Below, piece by piece: positions 7,864 through 15,555 of a stretch of 17,721 bases of DNA. Both the position numbers and the translations under genes were made by a program. The DNA is from JAKLHL01 sp964411885 (GTDB taxonomy: Bacteria > Bdellovibrionota > JAFGOL01): the NCBI GenBank assembly GCA_964411885.1, contig CAYPMK010000029.1, forward strand, positions 1 through 17,721, read 5' to 3'. The notes beneath the pieces were generated by a model. That model ran no database searches and was not told where the DNA came from. It saw only the letters and a list, made by a program, of their open reading frames with translations. The number at the start of each line of letters is the position of its first letter. Position 1 is the stretch's first letter.

Positions 7864-8540
7864 ACATTGATAATTTTGTAAAAATAGCAGCAATCCTTGC
7901 ACACGAAATACGCAACCCTGTGTCTTCTATAGCAGGAGCTGCACAATTAATAAGATCAGACAAAGAAGTCTTGAATAACGACGAACAAAGAATAAAACTA
8001 ATGGGGATAATAGAAAGAGAGACAGAACGACTAACCAACCTTGTAGAAGAGTTCCTTGTTTATTCTGGTTCAGAAAAAAGAAAGAACGAACCAGTTAATC
8101 TTACAGAAGTCCTTAATCGCTCAACAAATAACATCAAGACCAACGCAGAATATGCATTAAAAAATATCAAAATAGATTTTAAGGACCAAACTCACAATTT
8201 TATAATGAATGGAGACGAACAAAGATTAATTCAGGCATTCGACAATATCTTATTAAATGCCGTACAGGCAAGCCCTCTTAATTCAACCATAACTATTCAA
8301 ACAAAAGAAATGACAGAGGGAATGTTTATAACAATAAGCGATCAAGGTGTAGGTATATCAGAAGCTTCTATAAAAGAAATTTTTGAACCATTCTTTACTA
8401 CAAAAGAAAAAGGAACAGGTCTTGGACTTGCAATAACATGGAACATAATACATGCACACTCAGGTAGTATTGAAGCCAGTAACTCAGGTACATCAAACGG
8501 AGCTGTTTTTAAAATATGTTTTCCAAGAATAAAAATATAG
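7860..8540 (+). CDS. Short sensor-less histidine kinase, PilS/NtrB-like
   Basis: A 226-residue cytosolic histidine kinase consisting only of the transmitter. The dimerisation/phosphoacceptor helix starts almost at once (LAHEIRNPVSSIAG, His15 the phosphorylated residue). The ATPase domain shows the N box (FDNILLNAVQA, Asn133), G1 (DQGVGI, 161-166), F (FEPFFTTKEKG) and G2 (GTGLGLAI, 185-192) motifs, all intact. PilS relatives normally carry six membrane helices and a PAS domain, and NtrB a PAS domain; here neither is present, so the signal must come from a partner protein. The start at the ATGA overlap with pilC is the only one that keeps the H box. It is followed directly by its likely partner, the NtrC-type regulator. 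Confidence 0.93.
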   Translation: MNIDNFVKIAAILAHEIRNPVSSIAGAAQLIRSDKEVLNNDEQRIKLMGIIERETERLTNLVEEFLVYSGSEKRKNEPVNLTEVLNRSTNNIKTNAEYALKNIKIDFKDQTHNFIMNGDEQRLIQAFDNILLNAVQASPLNSTITIQTKEMTEGMFITISDQGVGISEASIKEIFEPFFTTKEKGTGLGLAITWNIIHAHSGSIEASNSGTSNGAVFKICFPRIKI

Positions 8541-8544
8541 GTGA
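8539..8544 (+). promoter_or_regulatory. Ribosome binding site deciding the response-regulator start
   Basis: AGGTGA at 8539-8544 lies five bases before ATG 8550. It overlaps the only earlier start candidate, GTG 8541, which therefore is more likely part of the binding site than a start codon. Confidence 0.6.
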
Positions 8545-8549
8545 ATTAC

Positions 8550-9962
8550 ATGTCTGAATACAAGGGAAAAATACTTATTGTAGACGATGAACAAAGCATA
8601 AGGGAATTCATGGAACTTTTGTTGTCTAAAGAAGGGTATCTTGTACAAACAGCATCTAATGCTATTGAAGCATTGAAATCACACGAAAAAGAACATTTTG
8701 ACTTGGTATTCATGGACGTACAAATGCCTTATATGTCTGGAATAGAGGCTCTTGCGGCGTTCAAAAAACAAGACCCAACAGTAGAAATAATAATAATCAC
8801 AGCTTTTGGTACTACAGAAATAGCCATAGATGTAATAAAGAAAGGTGCTTATGATTTTATAGCAAAACCTTTTAAGATAGACACCCTTCTAAGTACAGCT
8901 TCTAAAGCAATGGATAAAAGAAAACTTTCATATGAAAATATAATGTTGAAAGCACAAATAGGGGATAAATATACTTACTGTGACATGGTCGGTTCTTCTG
9001 CTCCAATGTTAATGCTCTACGAGATGATAAAAATAGTATCACAGACAACCACTAACATTCTTATAACTGGAGAGAGTGGAACAGGAAAAGAACTCATAGC
9101 TAAGGCTATACACAACAATGGTCCTCTTAATAAAAATCCTTTTGTTATAGTTAACTGTGGTGCTATGCCAGAGAATCTTATAGAGAGTGAGTTGTTCGGA
9201 CACAAAAAAGGTTCTTTTACTGGTGCAATAGCAGACAAAGAAGGTCTTTTTGAGGCGGCAAACAATGGCAGCATCTTTTTAGACGAGGTTGGAGAAATAC
9301 CACTTCATGTACAAGTAAAACTATTAAGAGCTATACAAGAAAGAACTATAAGAAGGGTTGGAGATACTAAAGATATTTTAGTGAATGTAAGATTAATATG
9401 TGCCACCAACAGAGACCTTGTGGAAATGGTAAAAAATGCTTCGTTCAGGGAAGATCTTTTTTATAGGCTAAACGTTATTCAAATAAAAGCACCTTCTTTA
9501 AGAGAACGTGGAGAAGATATTGCAATGCTTGCAAAGTTCTTTATGGAGAAATATTCAAATAAACTAAGAAAAGACATACAAGGAATTGCTCAAGAAGCTC
9601 TTCTTGTACTAAAAAAGTATAGATTCCCGGGTAACGTTAGAGAACTTGAGAACATTATGGAAAGAGCTGTTGCCCTTTGTGCAGAAAAAATAATAAAAGT
9701 AAAAGACCTCCCTCACCATGTAGCAGATGTTTCATCACAAACAAATTTTGGTATAAATAAAAGTGATAGTGTAGCAAAATTTAACATAAACGAAGTACCA
9801 GAATCTGGCTTAGAACTAGAAAGGATAATAGCGGATCTTGAAAAAGATATTATACAAAAAGCACTTAAAAAGACCGGTGGTGTAAAGAAGAAAGCCGCTA
9901 AATTATTAGGTATAACGTTTCGCTCTATGCGCTACAGACTCGAAAAGTACGGAATGGAGTAA
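8550..9962 (+). CDS. pilR: NtrC-family sigma54-dependent response regulator, PilR-like
   Basis: About 470 residues with the full NtrC layout. A receiver domain (1-120) has acidic pocket IVDDEQ, phosphoacceptor Asp56 in FMDVQMP and Lys106 in IAKPF. A sigma54-interacting AAA+ domain (about 145-370) has Walker A GESGTGKE, a GSFTGA loop (the common GAFTGA variant that contacts sigma54), Walker B GSIFLDEVGE and the arginine-finger region SFREDLFYRLNV. A C-terminal Fis-type helix-turn-helix (about 430-470) ends KKAAKLLGITFRSMRYRLEKYG. All catalytic residues look intact, so it should activate sigma54 promoters when phosphorylated by the adjacent kinase. Start ATG 8550 is preferred over GTG 8541 on ribosome-binding-site grounds. 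The order PilT-like, PilC, kinase, regulator supports a PilR role over general nitrogen control. I saw no convincing sigma54 promoter in the window, so its target is elsewhere. Confidence 0.93.
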   Translation: MSEYKGKILIVDDEQSIREFMELLLSKEGYLVQTASNAIEALKSHEKEHFDLVFMDVQMPYMSGIEALAAFKKQDPTVEIIIITAFGTTEIAIDVIKKGAYDFIAKPFKIDTLLSTASKAMDKRKLSYENIMLKAQIGDKYTYCDMVGSSAPMLMLYEMIKIVSQTTTNILITGESGTGKELIAKAIHNNGPLNKNPFVIVNCGAMPENLIESELFGHKKGSFTGAIADKEGLFEAANNGSIFLDEVGEIPLHVQVKLLRAIQERTIRRVGDTKDILVNVRLICATNRDLVEMVKNASFREDLFYRLNVIQIKAPSLRERGEDIAMLAKFFMEKYSNKLRKDIQGIAQEALLVLKKYRFPGNVRELENIMERAVALCAEKIIKVKDLPHHVADVSSQTNFGINKSDSVAKFNINEVPESGLELERIIADLEKDIIQKALKKTGGVKKKAAKLLGITFRSMRYRLEKYGME

Positions 9963-9970
9963 AAAATAAC

Positions 9971-9998
9971 CTGACTTATATTTTGTTTTGTGTATAAT
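9971..9998 (+). promoter_or_regulatory. Sigma70-type promoter for the ankyrin-like gene
   Basis: CTGACT (9971-9976) and a perfect TATAAT (9993-9998) are 16 bases apart, within nine bases of the pilR stop. A start near 10005 would give a leader of about 15 bases that holds the strong GGAGG Shine-Dalgarno (10009-10013). The downstream gene can therefore be expressed apart from the pil-like operon. Confidence 0.55.
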
Positions 9999-10019
9999 GC
10001 TAAAAAATGGAGGAAAAAA

Positions 10020-11462
10020 ATGAAAAAGATATTATTAATATTAATAACAACTCTTATTAGTGCTCCTACCTTTACCCAAGATTTAGATGTCCTACTTGAA
10101 TCTAGGCTTAGAGATAAAAAACTAAATTTAGAGAACATGAAAGAATTTAAATCAGACAAAAAAGATTTTAGCACAAACGGCGTAACACTTTTGATGATAT
10201 CTGCTGCATTAGCAGATAAAATAAATATCCCCGGTAACACAAAAACTACTGCTGAGCTTTTAATTGAAGATAAAAATATAGCCAACGTAGCATACAAAAA
10301 ATACCTAGATGAAAAATTCTATGATGAATACAAAACATACACAGCACCAGTAAGGCAGTATAGCAAGCAGGGTTTTACAGCCTTGATGTATGCAGTAATG
10401 GGAGGAACACAAAATCATTCACAAATAATAGAGACAATAATAGAGGAAGTAAAAAATGTTAATGGTAAACCGACTTTTCAAGAATATCTAGATAAGAAAA
10501 CAAACCACGGTAACAAGCTATCAGCAATAATGTACTCAGTTTCTTTTACCAAACCAAAATCTTCAAATGAAATAGAGTCCAGAAAAAAGATATTTCATAC
10601 ACTAATTAATGCCGGGGCAGACATCAATATAGACGATACAGATCCAAAGTTCAATAACAATGATGTAAAGCCTAATCTTATCCTTAACACTATATCTAAA
10701 AACGACCTTGATTTTCTAATGGAAGATGTAATGTTAAATTATTTTTATCTGAAAAAGAATGATCCTAACGCTTGGAAGAAAAGATACAAAAACGAAGATG
10801 ACTTTATTAAAAAGCTAGACATGGCAGAAATGGTAGCCCCTAAAGGAGGAGCCATACACACTACTATCAATTCATTCCAGCAAAAGATACAACAGAATAT
10901 TGCAGAAAATGTATCAACAAATTCTTTCTCTTATGACTTTAAAGTTAGGACTTATTACAACTATGAAACATTAAATAGTTTAGGCGATAAAAGTTCTTCA
11001 AAAATGCCAATTAGTTTCCCTTTTACTATAAAATACAATATCTCCCAAGCTGGAACAATTATAGGAGATAGCATAGAAATTAGTGACTTTACTTGCATGT
11101 CCAAAAACTGCTATTATGATGACCTAATAAAAGATATATATGTAAAATATCCAGATGCTTATACTACTACTAAAAAGAAGTTAAAAAATGAAATGAATAA
11201 AAAAGAAGATACTAAGTGGACAGACAAATACAACCCTGAAAAAGGCCAAGCCTACATCTTCATAAATTGGAATTATAAAATAGAAGACAAGGATATTGCC
11301 AAGAATGATAGATTTATATTAGAACCACAATCTCGAGAAGGGAAAGCTGCAATATTGTTAAATACAAAACCAAAAATTTTCAATATTAACTCAAAACCCA
11401 TTATATATGATGACAACAGTGACGAAAATTGTGAAGACTACAATCAAATTTGTTTACTATAG
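10020..11462 (+). CDS. Exported protein with ankyrin-like repeats
   Basis: A 480-residue protein. The ATG at 10020 is chosen because it follows GGAGG by six bases and begins a clear signal peptide (MKKILLILITTLISAPTFT, cleavage near residues 19-20). The earlier in-frame GTG at 9990 would overlap the -10 box. Three ankyrin-like stretches are visible: NGVTLLMISAALAD (53-66), QGFTALMYAVMGG (117-129) and LSAIMYSVSF leading to IFHTLINAGADINIDD (167-206). The G-T-LM--A and LI-AGADIN signatures are typical of the repeat, though spacing is loose. The second half (about 300-480) is of unknown fold; Cys359 and Cys364 form one close pair and Cys471 and Cys477 another. Ankyrin repeats mediate protein binding; the partner is unknown. 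It occupies the place pilA holds in myxobacterial pil clusters but is not a pilin. Confidence 0.75.
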   Translation: MKKILLILITTLISAPTFTQDLDVLLESRLRDKKLNLENMKEFKSDKKDFSTNGVTLLMISAALADKINIPGNTKTTAELLIEDKNIANVAYKKYLDEKFYDEYKTYTAPVRQYSKQGFTALMYAVMGGTQNHSQIIETIIEEVKNVNGKPTFQEYLDKKTNHGNKLSAIMYSVSFTKPKSSNEIESRKKIFHTLINAGADINIDDTDPKFNNNDVKPNLILNTISKNDLDFLMEDVMLNYFYLKKNDPNAWKKRYKNEDDFIKKLDMAEMVAPKGGAIHTTINSFQQKIQQNIAENVSTNSFSYDFKVRTYYNYETLNSLGDKSSSKMPISFPFTIKYNISQAGTIIGDSIEISDFTCMSKNCYYDDLIKDIYVKYPDAYTTTKKKLKNEMNKKEDTKWTDKYNPEKGQAYIFINWNYKIEDKDIAKNDRFILEPQSREGKAAILLNTKPKIFNINSKPIIYDDNSDENCEDYNQICLL

Positions 11463-11471
11463 AGATTGGTT

Positions 11472-11738
11472 TTAATATACGTCGCCGTTTTCTTTAGCTT
11501 TTAGATCTTCATAAGGGCCAGCAACGCGTCTGTAATACTCTTGCTTTATACACTCAAGAGCACCAACGGCTTCATTCACCTCTGAATACCTTAGGTCATA
11601 AAGTTGTTTTAAAAGACAACTAATAGAGTAATTTAATACCCCAGCCCTGTTCTCTTTACCGGTCTCTTTTATTGCATCTGCAAGTTTCTTTATATGTGCA
11701 TCGACTACTGTTCTTTGTTCTTTCTTTATATAAGGCAT
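11472..11738 (-). CDS. DUF6899-like small conserved protein
   Basis: An 88-residue soluble protein that I recognise, from memory of the pattern, as the DUF6899 type. It has the opening MPYIKKEQR, a central helical segment with GVLNYSISCLL, then ALECIKQEYYRRVAGPYEDLK and the terminal ENGDVY. No catalytic motif, signal peptide or membrane segment is present, and the function of the family is not known to me. The start is supported by TGGAGGT within the end of the acyl-CoA dehydrogenase gene, and only one base separates it from that gene's stop, so it is almost certainly co-translated with the etf operon. It ends nine bases from the convergent ankyrin-like gene. Confidence 0.8.
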   Translation of the reverse strand: MPYIKKEQRTVVDAHIKKLADAIKETGKENRAGVLNYSISCLLKQLYDLRYSEVNEAVGALECIKQEYYRRVAGPYEDLKAKENGDVY

Positions 11739-11739
11739 C

Positions 11740-13455
11740 TTATACCTCCATTATTACGTTTCTATTTGTTATTGCAGTGGTGTGTCTCTTTAATACTGGT
11801 TCTGCAAGCTTAATGGCGTTAGCCATAGCTTTTTCTACAAAGAACCTTGTAACTACTCTTTTTCTTTCTTCGTTAACAGAAAGTTTTAACATCCTATATC
11901 CTATAAATAGTTCACAAGACATATCTACGACGTTTCTTGCAAAGTAATTAAGGAATTCTTTGTCATTCCTTTCAGAGAATTCATTAAGACATCTGTTTAA
12001 AAGTCCCTTTATTGAATTAAGGTTCTCTTTAATGCTGTGCAATTCTCTTGGATAATCATATTCCTCATATTCTTTTAAAAGTTCATCTAAAGTACCATTG
12101 ACGATACCGCCTATTGCTGCAATTACCTGAAGCTGTGTAGTACCTTCGTAGATGTTAGTTATTCTTGCATCCCTTGCAAATCTTTCTACAGGGAAATCCT
12201 TCATAAAACCTGTTCCACCGTGTATCTGTATGGCATCATAAGTAACACGGTTAGACATTTCTGTTGAATAAGCTTTTGCCATTGGTGTTAATAATCCTGC
12301 TATCGCTGAATACTTCTTTAACAAGTTCTTATATTCCTGATTTGTCTCGTTGTGTTCACTAAGTTCTGTATAAACTTTTTTAAGATCAACATAACGACAG
12401 GTTTCATAAACTATTGCTCTTGCACCCTCTATTTGCGCTCTCATGTTAGTAAGCATGTCGTAAACTGCAGGGAAGTTTATTATTGGTTCGCCGAACTGTT
12501 CTCTTTCTTTTGCATACTTTAACGCTTCTCTATATGCAGCTTCTGCAATACCAAGTCCCTGTGCAGAAACACCAAGACGAGCTCCATTCATTAACGCCAT
12601 AACGTAGCGTATCAAGCCCATCTTTCTTTTGCCTATTAATATTGCCGGTGTGTTATTGAACTGCATTTCGCAAGTAGGTGAACCGTGTATACCAAGTTTG
12701 TGTTCTATCCTTCTTATTTGCACGGTGTCGTCCTTTTCTACTAGGAACATAGAAAGTCCTCTACCGTCTTTGCTACCTGCTTCGCTTCTTGCAAGTACAA
12801 GAGAAATATCTGCACAACCATTAGTTATGAAACGTTTAACTCCATGAAGATACCATTTGCCTGTTTTCTCGTCTAATATTGCTCTTGTCTGCACTGCCTG
12901 AAGATCTGAACCTGCATCTGGTTCTGTTAGTATCATTGCACCTGTTACTTTTCCAGAAGTAAACATTGGTAAATATTTTTGCTTTATCTCTTCTGACGAA
13001 AATTCATAAATGGTCTCTCCTATATCCTGAAGTCCAACGATGTTCATAAGACTAGCGTCAGCACGAGACACCATTTCTATTACCATTGTTGAAACCGTAG
13101 TAGGAAGATTAAGTCCACCATAACGTCTTGAAATGGTCATACCACCAAGGTCGGCACCAAGGATAGCCTTTAGGTTTTCTTTAGTACCTCTAGCGTACTC
13201 AACCTTGCCTTTATCAAAACCACAACCTTCTTCATCAACGCTTTCAGCATTAGGGGCTACAACATCGCCCATTATCTGCCCAGCGACTCTAAGTATCTCT
13301 ATATAATTCCTTCTAGCTTCTTTAACATTACGTGGAGCATAATCAAAGGTTTCTGCTTCCTTAAAATTATCTTCTTTTATTGTTATAATCTCGTCTATGT
13401 CTGCGTGCTCAAGGTGAAATAAAAGGTCTTTATTATCTTCAAAGAAATTAGCCAT
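11740..13455 (-). CDS. Acyl-CoA dehydrogenase, large anaerobe type
   Basis: A 571-residue FAD enzyme that introduces the alpha-beta double bond into acyl-CoA, or runs in the reverse direction with a bifurcating ETF. Visible are TEPDAGSD (177-184), the FAD/substrate-binding HGVKRFITNGCADISLVLAR (204-223), GARLGVSAQGLGIAEAAYREAL (291-312), QIHGGTGF (410-417) and the probable catalytic base Glu437 in NIYEGTTQLQV. A C-terminal extension of about 120 residues takes it well beyond the classic 380-residue SCAD. The opening MANFFEDNKDLLFHLEHAD closely recalls the large acyl-CoA dehydrogenases encoded with etfBA in Bacteroidetes and other anaerobes. The Shine-Dalgarno AGAGGAGA is well placed. It lies 15 bases after etfA. 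Chain-length preference cannot be read; short-chain (butyryl) use is plausible. Confidence 0.93.
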   Translation of the reverse strand: MANFFEDNKDLLFHLEHADIDEIITIKEDNFKEAETFDYAPRNVKEARRNYIEILRVAGQIMGDVVAPNAESVDEEGCGFDKGKVEYARGTKENLKAILGADLGGMTISRRYGGLNLPTTVSTMVIEMVSRADASLMNIVGLQDIGETIYEFSSEEIKQKYLPMFTSGKVTGAMILTEPDAGSDLQAVQTRAILDEKTGKWYLHGVKRFITNGCADISLVLARSEAGSKDGRGLSMFLVEKDDTVQIRRIEHKLGIHGSPTCEMQFNNTPAILIGKRKMGLIRYVMALMNGARLGVSAQGLGIAEAAYREALKYAKEREQFGEPIINFPAVYDMLTNMRAQIEGARAIVYETCRYVDLKKVYTELSEHNETNQEYKNLLKKYSAIAGLLTPMAKAYSTEMSNRVTYDAIQIHGGTGFMKDFPVERFARDARITNIYEGTTQLQVIAAIGGIVNGTLDELLKEYEEYDYPRELHSIKENLNSIKGLLNRCLNEFSERNDKEFLNYFARNVVDMSCELFIGYRMLKLSVNEERKRVVTRFFVEKAMANAIKLAEPVLKRHTTAITNRNVIMEV

Positions 13456-13470
13456 ACTAAATATCTCCTC

Positions 13471-14508
13471 TTACTTTTTACTTACATCTGTTTTTTTATA
13501 AGCTTCTATCATCATCGGGATGACAGTATTAAGATCACCAACTATTTTTACGTGCGCAAACTTAAATATAGGAGCATCTGGATCGTTGTTTATAGCGATT
13601 ATCTTTAGTGCCTGATCCATGCCTGCCTTGTGTTGTATGCTACCAGATATTCCACAGGCTATATATAGTTTAGGTCTTACAGTAACACCAGTTTGTCCTA
13701 CCTGATGTTCTTTATTAACCCAGCCTTGATCTACAGCGGCACGAGAAGCTCCAACTTCTGCATTTATTACTTTTGCAAATTCACAAATTTTATTAAAACA
13801 TTCTTTACTTCCAACACCCATACCTCCAGCAACTATAATGTTAGCTCCTGTAAGGTTTACTTTCTTTTCTTTTATTACTTTGTCTATTACTTTTACAGCA
13901 AGGTCTACTTCATCAAAACTAACACTTAAAGGTATTAGTTCACCCTTCCTTGATGGGTTTGGCTCTTTCATTTTCATAACGCCTTCTCTTACTGTTGCCA
14001 TTTGTGGATGACGTTCTGGGTTTATAATAGTCGCTATGATGTTACCGCCAAAGGCTGGGCGTATTTGATATAAAAGTTTTTCATATGTTTTGGATATTTT
14101 GTTATCTGTGTAAGAACCTATTTTTAACTCTGTACAGTCTGCCGTTAGTCCAGATCTAACTGTTGAAGCAACCCTTGGAGCAAGATCTCTTCCCATCCTT
14201 GAAGCACCAAAAAGGACTATACAAGGAGTGTCCTTTTTTATAGCTTCTACAACAGCCTTAGTGTACGGAAGACTCCTGTAGTCCTTTAGTTCTTTATTCT
14301 CTATGGTATAGACGTAGTCAGCACCATAAGAAAAAAGCATCTTCGTCATATCACCACTTTTATCGCATGGAAGGTACGCACTTACCTTTGTATCCAATTC
14401 CTTAGCAAGTTCTGTTGCCCTACCTAAAAGCTCAAGGCTTACAGCCTCTATCTTTGAGTTATGCTGTTGTATAAAAACAGCAACGTGACCACATTTTTTG
14501 TTTTCCAT
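13471..14508 (-). CDS. etfA: Electron transfer flavoprotein alpha subunit
   Basis: A 345-residue EtfA, the FAD-carrying large subunit that takes electrons to or from acyl-CoA dehydrogenases. The C-terminal FAD domain is clear: NIIVAGGMGVGS (223-234), GASRAAVDQGW (253-263), GQTGVTVRPKLYIACGISGS (271-290), IQHKAGM and IIAINNDPDAPIFKFA (303-318). The N-terminal half is the adenine-nucleotide-fold domain, with LFGASRMGRDLAPRVA at 99-114. There is no ferredoxin extension, which some EtfA proteins carry. It sits 11 bases after etfB and 15 before the acyl-CoA dehydrogenase gene, the usual order for a complex-forming set. Confidence 0.96.
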   Translation of the reverse strand: MENKKCGHVAVFIQQHNSKIEAVSLELLGRATELAKELDTKVSAYLPCDKSGDMTKMLFSYGADYVYTIENKELKDYRSLPYTKAVVEAIKKDTPCIVLFGASRMGRDLAPRVASTVRSGLTADCTELKIGSYTDNKISKTYEKLLYQIRPAFGGNIIATIINPERHPQMATVREGVMKMKEPNPSRKGELIPLSVSFDEVDLAVKVIDKVIKEKKVNLTGANIIVAGGMGVGSKECFNKICEFAKVINAEVGASRAAVDQGWVNKEHQVGQTGVTVRPKLYIACGISGSIQHKAGMDQALKIIAINNDPDAPIFKFAHVKIVGDLNTVIPMMIEAYKKTDVSKK

Positions 14509-14519
14509 ATTTTTTCTAC

Positions 14520-15389
14520 CTACCCTATTATGTGTTCGCTAACCAGTTCTTTCATCATACTGTTCATTCCATCTTGTGTTGCTGGATAGTCTTTTGATTC
14601 TATAGATTTAAACACTACGCTATGAATTTCTTTAACTCTTGTAGGAGAACCAGCAAGTCCAATATATTCAGGATTTACGACGATATCGCAAAAGCTTACC
14701 ACTGGTATTTCGAGTCCTCTCTTTTTAAGATATTCAGCTTCTCCGTCTGTAACCCAGTCCTCGTTCATTTGAAAAGAAGACATTGCATTAACATATTTAA
14801 GCAGTCTTTTTACTCTAGCTGGTCTAGGAGTATTAACACCACCCTCTACAGTTAAGAGAACTGGAGTCTTACATTCAACAACTTCTGTACCTTCATCAGA
14901 AAGACGTGACAACTTAATCTTGCCATTTTTAACTTCTTCGACATCTGTAACAAAAGTTAGTTGTGGAATGTTCAACTTTTCAGCTATTTGTGGACCAACC
15001 TGAGCTGTATCGCCATCTATAGCTTGGCGTCCAGCCATAATGATGTCGAAGTTTTTAACTTTTGCTTCTATAGCACTCTTTAATATCAAAGACGTAGCAA
15101 GAGTGTCTGAGCCAGCAAACTTTGGATCACTCAAAAGGAATGCTTTGTCTGCCCCTCTATAAAGGGATTCTTTTAGTATTTCTACTGCCTTTGGTGGTCC
15201 CATGGTTATAACAGTAACGTTAGCACCAAACCTGTCTTTAATGTCTAAAGCCATCTCGAGAGCGTTAAGATCATCTGGGTTAAAAACTGTCTTTAACGCC
15301 GCCCTATTAACAGTACCATCTTCTTTCATAGCATCTGCCCCAACATTTGCGGTATCTGGGACTTGCTTAACTAAAACAACAATCTCCAT
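14520..15389 (-). CDS. etfB: Electron transfer flavoprotein beta subunit, probable bifurcating type
   Basis: A 289-residue EtfB, first gene of the etfB-etfA-acd operon, partner of EtfA in the cytoplasmic ETF heterodimer. It shows MEIVVLVKQVPDT at the start, NPDDLNALEMALDIKDRFG (37-55), the nucleotide-binding AGRQAIDGDTAQVGPQIAE (119-137) and TPRPARVKRLL (187-197). The DGDTAQVGPQIAE form is the one I associate with bifurcating ETFs of clostridia and other anaerobes (for example Bcd-EtfAB), rather than the AMP-binding mitochondrial type. It would then hold a second FAD and split electrons from NADH between crotonyl-type CoA and ferredoxin; this is inference from motif likeness. AGAGGAG ten bases before the ATG fixes the start. 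Confidence 0.95.
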   Translation of the reverse strand: MEIVVLVKQVPDTANVGADAMKEDGTVNRAALKTVFNPDDLNALEMALDIKDRFGANVTVITMGPPKAVEILKESLYRGADKAFLLSDPKFAGSDTLATSLILKSAIEAKVKNFDIIMAGRQAIDGDTAQVGPQIAEKLNIPQLTFVTDVEEVKNGKIKLSRLSDEGTEVVECKTPVLLTVEGGVNTPRPARVKRLLKYVNAMSSFQMNEDWVTDGEAEYLKKRGLEIPVVSFCDIVVNPEYIGLAGSPTRVKEIHSVVFKSIESKDYPATQDGMNSMMKELVSEHIIG

Positions 15390-15427
15390 TCTTATAACTC
15401 CTCTTGTCTATTATTAACAATAACATA

Positions 15428-15443
15428 GGGCTTATAAAAGCCC
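15428..15443 (-). promoter_or_regulatory. Stem-loop in the etfB leader
   Basis: GGGCTT (15428-15433) and AAGCCC (15438-15443) form a six-base perfect stem with a four-base loop, next to CCCCGGG. No T-run follows on either strand, so it is not a standard terminator. If the promoter at 15453-15480 is right, the hairpin sits at the very 5' end of the etfB transcript and could stabilise it. Confidence 0.4.
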
Positions 15444-15452
15444 CGGGCCAAG

Positions 15453-15480
15453 GATATATCATTTAATCTAAATATGTAAA
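15453..15480 (-). promoter_or_regulatory. Possible promoter of the etfB-etfA-acd operon
   Basis: On the minus strand TTTACA (15480-15475) and TATATC (15458-15453) are 16 bases apart, matching consensus at 5 and 4 of 6 positions. A start near 15446 would give a leader of about 57 bases before etfB. It is moderate in quality and in AT-rich surroundings, so chance matches are common. Confidence 0.35.
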
Positions 15481-15519
15481 AGAATAAAAAGTCCTATTTA
15501 ATGCAGAGAGTTAGATACT

Positions 15520-15555
15520 ATTCAGGCTGTAAGTTTAATGACTTACAGCCTGAAT
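15520..15555. repeat. Perfect 14-bp inverted repeat abutting the scaffold gap
   Basis: ATTCAGGCTGTAAG (15520-15533) is the exact reverse complement of CTTACAGCCTGAAT (15542-15555), with an eight-base loop, and the second arm ends at the last known base before the N run. It may be a transcription-end hairpin for the lipoprotein genes, but no T-run follows it on the minus strand for about 30 bases. Its place at a contig end also suggests an assembly or chimeric-read artefact. Confidence 0.85.

Noticed and set aside
7452..7946. 164-codon minus-strand open frame under pilC and the kinase
   Set aside because: It is antisense to well-conserved PilC and kinase sequence, and its own product shows no family features.
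9200..9240. GSFTGA instead of GAFTGA as a sign of a regulator that cannot contact sigma54
   Set aside because: Ala to Ser at this position is a common variant in active sigma54 activators, and the other motifs are intact.
9990..10019. GTG 9990 as the start of the ankyrin-like gene
   Set aside because: It would overlap the TATAAT box and add a charged segment ahead of a clean signal peptide; ATG 10020 has GGAGG six bases before it.
15520..15555. Intrinsic terminator at the inverted repeat
   Set aside because: No T-run follows either arm within the expected few bases, and the arm touching the gap may be an artefact.
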